From assembly GCA_024276015.1 (NCBI GenBank), contig JAJRXZ010000020.1, forward strand, positions 72,245 to 136,244: 64,000 nucleotides of DNA. Direction: 5' to 3'. Below are positions 51,652 through 60,719 of this stretch, piece after piece. Numbering within the stretch: position 1 is the stretch's first letter; each line of letters opens with the position of its first letter. The notes under the pieces are model-generated. The model had not been told where the DNA came from. It saw only the letters and a list, made by a program, of their open reading frames with translations, and did not search any database. The stretch comes from Spirochaetota bacterium. Lineage in GTDB: Bacteria > Spirochaetota > UBA4802 > UBA5550. A program made the position numbers and the translations under genes.

Positions 51652-52896
51652 TTATAAGATCCCTCTTCTCTCTCTGATATGGGCAAGGCCTTTGATTATT
51701 TCTATAAGATTGTTCCTGTCAATGGGATTTATTTGGTCAATATGGAACATAGCAAAACACCTGTTATCAATAATTTGGTAGCTTCTTAGAGTGCATTCTC
51801 CATGAACCGTATAAATGTCTTCAAGTTCAACTTTAAATTCAAAAAATTTTGAATTGTTAAATGATATTGATCCGTTGAATTCAACAAGTATATGTTTAAG
51901 GGAAATGTCGATTATTTTGCTTATATGGCAGTCCTTGTTTAGAATGTCATATATGTATGAAATATTTTTTAAGCCGCTTGGCGTATTAAATTTAACAGCT
52001 TCTTTCAGGTGTTTCTTAATGATCATATTTTCAAGCGATTCTGTTCTAATTATTGTTCCGCTGATCTCAGCTGCGGCTTTTTCTCTGAATTCCTGAAAAA
52101 AAGTCACTGTACATGCGCAGTTGTACCAGTAACCTTTTTCAGTATATGAAATTTTATTCATTTTAAGTTCAATTTTAGTGGGCAGGCTTAGCCAAATATA
52201 TTCGCTAAAGCTTATTTTCAGACTGTTCAGTGTAAAAGAAACTCCTGATTCGGGAGCTTTTCCATAAATATGAGCGCAGGCAGTAAACATCTGTCTTGCA
52301 GTCTCTATAAGCATTATGCCCGGAACGTGGTCGAGCTGATGCTCAAAAAAATAATCGTGGCCCGGGTCAACGTGCATGTTTGAAAAAAAGATATTCTCTT
52401 TATCAATCAGATTGAACTTTTCAAGAATTTCAGATAATAGGGCCTGTTCCGTATCGGTTACCAATAATATCCTGCCAAAAAGTATTTTTAAAATTCTCAA
52501 TTCTTCTGATGTTGAGATATTTTTCGATAAAATATAACTATTGGAGTCGGCGCTTTTCTTATACAAGCCAAGAATAAAATTATAGTCCTCGGAGGAGTTG
52601 ACAGAGTTTATAAATATATTTTCAAAATCATATGCAGGAATTATATAGGGTATTGAGCGTAAAATATACAACTGTTCGTAATTATCCCGAAGGGTATGCT
52701 TTGAATAATATTTTTGAATAAATTCTCTTTCGCCGTGATTCAAATTAGGAATTATATGGTTTTCAAAGATATCTTCTTCCAGTATTCTTGGCAGGATGCG
52801 GTGGACATTGTAAATATGAACGTTTTCATTTTTTGTTTTGTGAAGAAATTTTTTATCGGGAAATTTTATTTTTTCAAAGTTAATATTTTGCGGCAT
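51652..52896 (-). CDS. AfsA-hotdog domain protein with C-terminal PilZ-like domain
   Basis: Residues about 160-290 match the A-factor synthase hotdog (AfsA) signature: 'DPGHDYFFEHQLDHVPG' and 'IMLIETARQMF' at 177-204. The N-terminal part has a weaker hotdog-like beginning ('FLHKTKNENVHIY'), as in AfsA proteins, which carry two hotdog units. The last 110 residues look like a PilZ-type barrel ('ISKIIDISLKHILVEF', 'ECTLRSYQIIDNRCFAMF') but lack a clear RxxxR switch, so c-di-GMP binding is unproven. AfsA makes the butenolide precursor of gamma-butyrolactone signals from a beta-ketoacyl donor and DHAP. No acyl carrier gene is adjacent. Confidence 0.6.
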   Translation of the reverse strand: MPQNINFEKIKFPDKKFLHKTKNENVHIYNVHRILPRILEEDIFENHIIPNLNHGEREFIQKYYSKHTLRDNYEQLYILRSIPYIIPAYDFENIFINSVNSSEDYNFILGLYKKSADSNSYILSKNISTSEELRILKILFGRILLVTDTEQALLSEILEKFNLIDKENIFFSNMHVDPGHDYFFEHQLDHVPGIMLIETARQMFTACAHIYGKAPESGVSFTLNSLKISFSEYIWLSLPTKIELKMNKISYTEKGYWYNCACTVTFFQEFREKAAAEISGTIIRTESLENMIIKKHLKEAVKFNTPSGLKNISYIYDILNKDCHISKIIDISLKHILVEFNGSISFNNSKFFEFKVELEDIYTVHGECTLRSYQIIDNRCFAMFHIDQINPIDRNNLIEIIKGLAHIRERRGIL

Positions 52897-53171
52897 TTTT
52901 TATTATTCTCATTACTAATTACCTCTGTAATGACTCTTTATTAGTATATGGCTTTTTGTAACGTCAAGTATTATTTATATTATTAAATTTTTTGCGATTT
53001 TAAATACCTGTTTGAAATAAACTAACAAATGATATGTTATATGGGGATATAAGTAATCACACTTAATACAATTTTGATTAGTAAAATAAAAATTTATGTC
53101 ATTTCAACTTGTTGTTGACAGTTTTTTATATATTTGTTCTTTAATATAAAATTTATATGGTACAATAAATT

Positions 53172-54077
53172 ATGGCTCACTTTTATTTTTTTGAAAATGA
53201 TAAGAGATGTAATTTTGTAAATAAGATATTACAAAGTCAATTTTATAAATATATTTCTGATAATGAATCAAGTGTCGGATCAGATGTGCGGTACTATATT
53301 AATCTGGAATGGAATAATGTTAACGGTAAAGGAATAGACGTATCGTTTTTAGATAAGAATAAAATCAGGTATGTCAAAAGTATTGGCGAGCTTCCTCAAG
53401 GGGCAGGTCTCTATATTTCCGCGTATGATGCCGACCAGGAAGAGATCTCAAAAGTAAAAGCAATGGGTATCCCGTTAATTGAAAAAGTATGCCCCTGGAT
53501 ACTGGCTCTAAAAAAACAGATCTTAAAAGTTTCTCATACTCATCAATGTATAATTATGCTGGACCGTGAGCATATGGTTTTTAATAATTACAGATCAATT
53601 TTTCCTGAGAATACAATAATTCTGAATGAAGAAAACTATAAAAGCCAATTGAAAAAAGTTAAGGAGGGATTGCCGGTTCATTTTATAGTTTATTCGACAT
53701 TCAGGCATAAAGATGCTTCGGAAGTAATTCAGTATATTGAGGAAAATTATTATAGTAAAGATAATATTTACTGGACAAAAGGCATATGCGGCTGGGTATC
53801 TAAATCCGGAATATTTGAAGAGATTAAAAACTCAATTGTTAATCGATCATTGGACGAAGTATGGATCATATGCAGCAATGAAAACAATAGATCGGTTAAA
53901 TCTCTTATTAAAGAGGTCCGTGACAACGGAGCAAAAGCACGTATAATTAAAGATACTGATGATGTTCCTCTGAAATTGGATAAGAGATTAAAAATCGGCG
54001 TATTAATAGCGCCAATACCCTTTAGTCGGGAAAATAGTATTATAAAAAAGATCAAAGAAATTAATAACATTGAGTAA
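53172..54077 (+). CDS. Degenerate IspH (LytB)-like iron-sulfur protein
   Basis: This 301-residue protein aligns by spacing to IspH, which makes isopentenyl and dimethylallyl diphosphate. All three cluster-binding cysteines seem kept: C13 ('RCNFVNKIL'), C107 ('IEKVCPWI') and C206 ('KGICGWVS'), close to E. coli C12, C96 and C197. H134 ('DREHMVF') matches the H124 position. The catalytic Glu126 is not conserved (Val), the HG motifs near 41 and 74 are altered, and the SSN motif reads 'NENNRS'. It is therefore a divergent paralogue, perhaps with another substrate. Genuine IspH is not in the window. Divergent from the AfsA-like gene. Confidence 0.55.
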   Translation: MAHFYFFENDKRCNFVNKILQSQFYKYISDNESSVGSDVRYYINLEWNNVNGKGIDVSFLDKNKIRYVKSIGELPQGAGLYISAYDADQEEISKVKAMGIPLIEKVCPWILALKKQILKVSHTHQCIIMLDREHMVFNNYRSIFPENTIILNEENYKSQLKKVKEGLPVHFIVYSTFRHKDASEVIQYIEENYYSKDNIYWTKGICGWVSKSGIFEEIKNSIVNRSLDEVWIICSNENNRSVKSLIKEVRDNGAKARIIKDTDDVPLKLDKRLKIGVLIAPIPFSRENSIIKKIKEINNIE

Positions 54078-54312
54078 AACAATTTTCAGTTTGGAAATAT
54101 TGACTTTTATTTTATTATGATCTCATTCGTATCATCAATATATTCATTGACTATTATTTGTACCCTGTATTCATTTCCCTGTGATCAGATAAAAATATAA
54201 CATTCTGTTTTTCAATCGTGCAGATAAAATTATGTTGATTAAAATCATACAGTGCTTATTTTGATTATAAGTTCTTTGTTTTCTATCTCTGAAGAATTCT
54301 TAACGGTTTAAA

Positions 54313-57300
54313 ATGATTGATATTAGTGGTTATAAAATATTTGAAAAGATTTATCAAGGCGGCAGAAGTGTCGTCTATAGAGGGCATAAAATAGAAGGTA
54401 ATATCCCTGTTATAATAAAGGTCCCCAAATCGGAATATCCTGATCCGGATATTTTAGAGAGAATAGAGTATGAATTTGACATAATAAAGGGTCTGAAACA
54501 CGACGGCATAATAAAAGCATATTCGTTAGAATTATTTTCACATAGTAAAGCGTTAATTCTGGAAGACTTCAACGGAGTTTCCTTAAAAGATCTTGTTGAT
54601 CGTAAGAAATTGCAGATAGGGGAAATTATACTATTAGGGATAAGAATTGCTGAAATTCTTGAAAAGATACATGATAATGGTATTATATATAAGAATCTAA
54701 ATCCCGGCAATATTTTGATCGGTAAAAATGTTCAGGATATTAAGTTAATTGATTTTAGTATCGCATCGCTTGTTCAAAGAGAGATGCAAACAGTTGTAAA
54801 TCCTGAGAAACTTGAAGGAGATATACTATATATTTCTCCTGAACAGACAGGCAGAATGAACAGGACCATTGATCTCAGGTCTGATTTTTATTCCTTAGGT
54901 GTTATTTTATACGAGTTGTTGACTAACAGACCGTTATATAAATCTGACGATCCGATAGGTATAATCCATTCACATATTGCGAGAGAAATAATCCCGCCCC
55001 ATAGAAAGAATAAAGAAGTCCCTCATGAATTGTCTGATATCATTGTTAAGTTATTAGCTAAGACAGCAGAAAACAGATATCAAAGCGCCTATGGGATTAT
55101 ATATGATTTAAGAAAGTGTTACAGTATATTAAATTCAAAAGACAGACCCGATTCTTTCAATATTGGGGAGAAGGATATTTCTGATCTGTTTCAAATATCT
55201 GAGAAGATCTATGGGCGGGAGAATGAAATAAGGACCTTGTTATCTGATTTTAAAGAAACATTGTCCGGTAATTTTAATATTATTATGTTTACGGGTCCGC
55301 CCGGGATCGGTAAATCTTCAATAATAAATGAGATCCATAAATCGTTAACAGAAAGCAAGGGCTCTTTTATTTCCGGTAAATTTGATAAGCTTGACCGTGC
55401 TGTCCCTTATGAACCGATTATAAAAGCTTTTAATAATTTAATTCATCAACTTTTAACCGAGAGCGAAGAAAAAATTGTCCATTACAGAAACAAAATACTC
55501 AGCAGTCTGGGAGATAACGGGCAGGTTATTATCGATGTTTTGCCCGATCTTGAATTAATTATCGGCAGACAGAATCCTATCCCGAAATTAAATCCGCAGA
55601 AACAGCAAAACCGCTTTATTAATACTTTCTGTGATTTTATTAAGGTATTTGCAAATAAAATAAATCCACTTGTTTTATTTCTTGATGATCTTCAATGGGC
55701 CGATAATGCAAGTATTAATCTGATAAATGTTCTTCTTTCAAAACAGGAGATAAGTTACTTTTTATTTATCGGCGCATACCGGGACAATGAAGTAGATCCT
55801 AAGCATCCTGTAAATTTTCTTTTTAAAGATCTCAATGAAAAGGGCATTGAGTTGAATATTATCAGCTTAGAGCCTCTGAATAAGAGTCAGATCAATTTAT
55901 TTATTTCCGAGACCCTGCATCAGGAAACATCAAATACGGAAAAATTTGCGGCTTTAGTAAAAGAGAAAACAGGCGGGAATCCTTTTTTTGTTAAGGAGTT
56001 TATGATCAATCTGCATAGGGAAAATCTCATCAAATATGACAATGGCTGGCATTTTGATCTCGAAAAAATTGCTCAGGTGGATGTAACAGGCAATATAATT
56101 GAATTTATAACAGATAAGATCAAAAAACTGCCGCCGGATGTACTAGGTGTGCTGAAAGTTGCTTCGTGTATTGGCCATGTTTTTGATCTGAAAATTCTTT
56201 CGGCAGTATGCTCTATATCCGAAGAAAAGATTTTTAGTTTGATCAAAATCAGCGTAGGTGAAGGGATTATAATAAAGTTAAAAGACAATTATAAATTTAT
56301 TCATGACCGGGTCTGTGAAGCTGTTTATTCTATAATCGGGAATGATGAGAAAGTGCGGCTGCACTACAGTATCGGCAGAATAATGCACAGCGGTAAGGAG
56401 CGGGAAAAGATCGATGAAATGATTTTTGCAGTTGTACACCATCTCAATTTAAGCCGAAAGCTGATCACAGATATTAACGAAAGATCCGAAACGGCAAGGT
56501 TGAATTTAATTGCCGGATTGAAAGCAAAATCTTCTGCCGCATTTGAAAGAGCCCGGGATCTCTTTAAGGCCGGAACCGAACTTCTCCCGAATAATTCCTG
56601 GGAAACAGATTACGATTTGACTTTGTCATTATTCATAGAGTTAGGCGAATCGGGCTATTTATGCGGAAATTATGAGGAAGTTGAGAGGTATTTTAACGAA
56701 GTGCTGGACAATGCAGAGACTATTCTTGATGCGGTTCGTGTTTATGAAATAAAAATGGACTATTTTACAACGATTTATAAAGCCGATATTGCAATTAAGA
56801 TGGGAAGAGAAGCTTTAAATATACTCGGTTTAAAAATACCTAAAAGGGCAAATCCTTTTATTATTCTTACGGAGATCATAAAATCTCAATTATATATGCG
56901 GAAGAGAAATATTTCCGAACTTGAAGAGATACCGATCTTAGATGATCCCAATAAACTTGCAATTGCCAGAATTCTCATGTCGCTTTCAAAATCGGCCTAT
57001 ATTCAGGCTCCCGATTATTTCCCGATAATAATTATGAAGCTGCTGAATTTTTCTTTTAAAAACGGAATTTCTGTATTCACATCCTATTCGTATATAACGT
57101 ATGCAATTCTTGTGTGCCATGTATTAGGAGACATTGAAAAGGGTTATGAACTCAGTCTCCAGGCTTTAAAGATTCTTGATAAATTCAATGGTATTGAGTT
57201 GAGGAGTAAAGTTTATTTCATTTTCGGTTCAATGATAAATCATTGGAAAAGACATGTAAGCGAAGATACGGAATATTTTATTAATGCATATAAGAATGGA

Positions 57301-60300
57301 TATGCCACAGGGGATTTTTCATTCGCTTCTTACGCTCTGAATCATTATATGTTTCAATGTTTTTTTTCCGGCAAGAGACTGAACGAGGTTAAGAGGGAAT
57401 TTGAAAGGCACTATTTATCTTTAAAGAACTTACAGCAGTTAAGTACGGCTATGGCAAATGATCTCTGGTATCAGGTTATTATTAATCTATCGGGAGGAGT
57501 TGAGGATTTAACGGTAATCAAGGGCGAAAAAAGCAATGAAGACGAACTGATCCCGCAATGGATCAATATGAATGAGAAAACCAATCTCGGATTTTATACT
57601 GTCGGCAAAATGATCCTTTGTTATATTTTTAATGATTATAAAAAATCAATAGAAATTGCTTTAAAAGGCAAGGAATATCTCAGTTCAGTTATGGGTATGT
57701 TTTTTGTACCGGAATATTACTTTTATTATTCCCTGTCGATGATATCATATTATCCTGAAGTTTCAAATAGACAGAAAAGAATATTTCTTAGGAGAATAAA
57801 GAAGCACCTGAAAAAGATGAAAAAATGGGCTTCCCATGCGCCTATGAATTTTAAGCATAAATATCTGTTAATTGAAGCAGGACTGCGGAGCCTTGTCAGC
57901 AAGGATATAAAAAGTATCCTTTCTTTATATGACAGGGCAATTGAGCTTGCTCGGAAGAATGAATTTCTCCAGGACGAAGCCATGGGAAACGAACTGGCAG
58001 GCAAATATCTTATATCCATGAACCTTAATAAGGCAGCCATACCTTACATTACCGAAGCCCGCTATCTTTTCAGATCATGGGGAGCAGATAATAAAGTAAA
58101 GGACATTGAGAAAAGATACGGAGATTCTCTTAAAGCTGATTTAATTAACGGTTCATCGGATAATGGATCGGAAGCTGCCGATTCTTATAAATTTGATATC
58201 AATGCCGTAATGAAAGCTTCCCATGCCATTTCCGGTGAGATAATTTTGGACAAGCTTCTTACTCAATTGATGAGAATTCTTATTGAAAATGCCGGCGCTC
58301 AGAAAGGTTTTCTGATTTTACAAAAAGAGGACGGGTTTTATATAGAAGCGGAAGGTTCTATCGACAATGACCGTGTAAAAGTGCTTAGATCTCTTCCTGT
58401 TGATGAGAGCAATGAAGTATCGCTCTCTATCATTAATTATATTAAAAGAACTCATGAAACCGTGGTATTGGATGATGCCTTAAATGACAGCAAATATTGC
58501 AGGGACACTGTAATTATTAAGAATAGATCAAGGTCAGTCCTCTCCGTGCCTCTTATTAAACAGAAAGTCTTAAAGGGGCTTGTTTATCTTGAAAACAATC
58601 TTACTGTCGGAGCTTTTCCTTCGGGCAGGATAGAAATTGTTAAGCTCCTTGCAACACAGGCCGCTATATCTCTTGAGAATGCTTTTTTGTTTGAAAAGAC
58701 AAGAAAGGCCGAGAATGATCTGCAGCAGCAGTATGAGGAGATTCAGAGCCAGTATGAAGAAATGGAAACAATGAATGAGGAGCTGGAAACAACTTATAGT
58801 GAACTTCATGAAGCCAGTATTAAACTGGCAGCGGAAAGCGAGACGCTTCTGATCTTTAAGAGATTTGCCGAAGCTTCGGGTCAGGGTTTCGGGATGATAG
58901 ACCTGAAAGGGAAAGTCACTTATGCCAATACGGCTATGTGCAATATACTCGAAGAGAGCAGCGTGGAAAAAATACTGGACAGGGATTTTCGGGATTATCT
59001 CCCTGAAAAAATTAAAAACATAATTAATGACACCATTTTGCCTGTTGTAAGGAATGAGGGCCAGTGGATTGACGAATTAAAGCTTCTCACATCAAGGGGG
59101 AAACAGGTCCCTGTAATTCAGAATGTTTTTATTATCAGGGATAATAATAAAAAAGCAATATGTTATGCAACCGTAATTACGGATGTATCGGATCTGAAAA
59201 AGGCCCGGGATGATCTGATCGCAAGCGAAGAACGTTATCGCCTGCTGGTTGAAACAATGAATGAGGGGTTGGCTGTTGCAGATAAAAAGGGGGTGCTTAA
59301 TTACTGTAACAGCAGCTTTGCCGGAATGCTTGGTCTGGAGAAAAATGAGGTCCTTGGCCGGAATTTCACCGAATTTCTTGGTGAGAAAAATTTCAAAGTA
59401 TTTAAAGAACAGATTAAATTGATCAGGGAAAGAAAAAACGAGCCTTATGAGATAGAATTGACAGGGAGAGACGGGGCGCAGATCAATGTAATTATTTCCC
59501 CGAAACATATTTATGACGACAGAAATAAGTATGCCGGAACATTTGCAATTGTAACCGATATAACGGAAAGGAAGAAAATGGAAGAAGAGATCTTTAAAAC
59601 GTCCAAGATAAAATCTCTCGGTATATTTGCCGGAGGGATCGCCCATGATTTTAATAATTTTCTTACTGCAATTATCGGCAATATATCTCTCTCCAGACTA
59701 AGTCTTAATAAAGACGATGAAAATTTTAAAACTTTAACCGAAGCCGAAGATGCGGCAATAAGAGCAAAAGATCTGACTCAGCAGCTTTTGACTTTCTCAA
59801 AGGGAGGCGTGCCTGTAAGGAAAACCGTATCGATACAGGAGCTTTTGAAAGAGACAGTAAGTTTTGTGCTGAGCGGATCAAACTTGAATTACGAAATCGA
59901 GATAGATGACGATCTATGGAATGTTGAAGTGGACGAAGGGCAGATGGGGCAGGTTTTTCACAATATAATAATTAATGCGCGTCAGGCTATGCCCCATGGC
60001 GGAACCATATTCATATCGGCGCGAAATAAATCTATAGAAAAATCGGACGGTCTGCCCTATAAGCATAAAGACTATATAATTATCAGTATTAAAGACCATG
60101 GCGTAGGTATCAGCCGGGAAAATCTTGGCAATATTTTTGATCCCTATTTTACTACTAAAAACAGCGGCAGCGGTCTGGGGCTTGCAGTAACGTTTTCAAT
60201 AATTCAGAAACATGAGGGCTTTATACGAGTTCATTCGGAAGTAGGAAAAGGTACGACTTTTTTAATTTATCTTCCCGCTTCCGGAAAAGATATTAAGGAA

Positions 60301-60708
60301 AAGCCGGATACTGTAAGGTACAAATTTGCAGGTAAGGGCAGAGCGCTTGTAATGGATGATGATAGATCCGTAAGGAATATTGCCGGTAAAATTATTAAAT
60401 ACTTCGGTTTTGAAGTGGATTATGCGGCGCATGGGCAGGAAGTGCTGGACAAGTATAGCGAATCGATGAAGATGAATTTACCCTATGATTTTGTGATCCT
60501 TGATCTTACCGTACCCGGAAAAATGGGCGGGAAGGAAACGGTTAAGCATCTCCTTGAGATCGATCCCAACGTAAAAGCTATAGTTTCGAGCGGGTATTCC
60601 AATGACCCTGTTATGGCAAAATATAGCGATTACGGTTTTTGCGCGGTAATTGTAAAACCATACAGAGTTGAGGAGCTTGAGGAGGTACTCTTTAATCTGT
60701 TAAGGTAA
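54313..60708 (+). CDS. Giant hybrid: Ser/Thr kinase-like, AAA/TPR, GAF, PAS, histidine kinase and receiver
   Basis: This 2131-residue cytoplasmic protein has a kinase-like domain (7-270), a predicted ATPase (Walker A 'GPPGIGKSS' near 330, Walker B 'LVLFLDDLQWAD' near 455), a long helical TPR-like region (700-1290), GAF (about 1300-1455), a short coiled coil, two PAS domains (about 1510-1755), a histidine kinase (H1778 in 'GGIAHDFNNFLT'; HATPase 'DHGVGISRENLGNIFDPYF') and a receiver (D2064 in 'VILDLTVPG'). The kinase keeps K36 and D147 (IDFS) but the catalytic loop is 'YKNLNPGNIL', with Asn128 for the HRD Asp, suggesting an inactive or weak kinase. Similar trifunctional proteins occur in cyanobacteria and leptospires. 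Receiver and H-box imply phosphorelay. Confidence 0.9.
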   Translation: MIDISGYKIFEKIYQGGRSVVYRGHKIEGNIPVIIKVPKSEYPDPDILERIEYEFDIIKGLKHDGIIKAYSLELFSHSKALILEDFNGVSLKDLVDRKKLQIGEIILLGIRIAEILEKIHDNGIIYKNLNPGNILIGKNVQDIKLIDFSIASLVQREMQTVVNPEKLEGDILYISPEQTGRMNRTIDLRSDFYSLGVILYELLTNRPLYKSDDPIGIIHSHIAREIIPPHRKNKEVPHELSDIIVKLLAKTAENRYQSAYGIIYDLRKCYSILNSKDRPDSFNIGEKDISDLFQISEKIYGRENEIRTLLSDFKETLSGNFNIIMFTGPPGIGKSSIINEIHKSLTESKGSFISGKFDKLDRAVPYEPIIKAFNNLIHQLLTESEEKIVHYRNKILSSLGDNGQVIIDVLPDLELIIGRQNPIPKLNPQKQQNRFINTFCDFIKVFANKINPLVLFLDDLQWADNASINLINVLLSKQEISYFLFIGAYRDNEVDPKHPVNFLFKDLNEKGIELNIISLEPLNKSQINLFISETLHQETSNTEKFAALVKEKTGGNPFFVKEFMINLHRENLIKYDNGWHFDLEKIAQVDVTGNIIEFITDKIKKLPPDVLGVLKVASCIGHVFDLKILSAVCSISEEKIFSLIKISVGEGIIIKLKDNYKFIHDRVCEAVYSIIGNDEKVRLHYSIGRIMHSGKEREKIDEMIFAVVHHLNLSRKLITDINERSETARLNLIAGLKAKSSAAFERARDLFKAGTELLPNNSWETDYDLTLSLFIELGESGYLCGNYEEVERYFNEVLDNAETILDAVRVYEIKMDYFTTIYKADIAIKMGREALNILGLKIPKRANPFIILTEIIKSQLYMRKRNISELEEIPILDDPNKLAIARILMSLSKSAYIQAPDYFPIIIMKLLNFSFKNGISVFTSYSYITYAILVCHVLGDIEKGYELSLQALKILDKFNGIELRSKVYFIFGSMINHWKRHVSEDTEYFINAYKNGYATGDFSFASYALNHYMFQCFFSGKRLNEVKREFERHYLSLKNLQQLSTAMANDLWYQVIINLSGGVEDLTVIKGEKSNEDELIPQWINMNEKTNLGFYTVGKMILCYIFNDYKKSIEIALKGKEYLSSVMGMFFVPEYYFYYSLSMISYYPEVSNRQKRIFLRRIKKHLKKMKKWASHAPMNFKHKYLLIEAGLRSLVSKDIKSILSLYDRAIELARKNEFLQDEAMGNELAGKYLISMNLNKAAIPYITEARYLFRSWGADNKVKDIEKRYGDSLKADLINGSSDNGSEAADSYKFDINAVMKASHAISGEIILDKLLTQLMRILIENAGAQKGFLILQKEDGFYIEAEGSIDNDRVKVLRSLPVDESNEVSLSIINYIKRTHETVVLDDALNDSKYCRDTVIIKNRSRSVLSVPLIKQKVLKGLVYLENNLTVGAFPSGRIEIVKLLATQAAISLENAFLFEKTRKAENDLQQQYEEIQSQYEEMETMNEELETTYSELHEASIKLAAESETLLIFKRFAEASGQGFGMIDLKGKVTYANTAMCNILEESSVEKILDRDFRDYLPEKIKNIINDTILPVVRNEGQWIDELKLLTSRGKQVPVIQNVFIIRDNNKKAICYATVITDVSDLKKARDDLIASEERYRLLVETMNEGLAVADKKGVLNYCNSSFAGMLGLEKNEVLGRNFTEFLGEKNFKVFKEQIKLIRERKNEPYEIELTGRDGAQINVIISPKHIYDDRNKYAGTFAIVTDITERKKMEEEIFKTSKIKSLGIFAGGIAHDFNNFLTAIIGNISLSRLSLNKDDENFKTLTEAEDAAIRAKDLTQQLLTFSKGGVPVRKTVSIQELLKETVSFVLSGSNLNYEIEIDDDLWNVEVDEGQMGQVFHNIIINARQAMPHGGTIFISARNKSIEKSDGLPYKHKDYIIISIKDHGVGISRENLGNIFDPYFTTKNSGSGLGLAVTFSIIQKHEGFIRVHSEVGKGTTFLIYLPASGKDIKEKPDTVRYKFAGKGRALVMDDDRSVRNIAGKIIKYFGFEVDYAAHGQEVLDKYSESMKMNLPYDFVILDLTVPGKMGGKETVKHLLEIDPNVKAIVSSGYSNDPVMAKYSDYGFCAVIVKPYRVEELEEVLFNLLR

Positions 60709-60719
60709 CTTATATCTCT

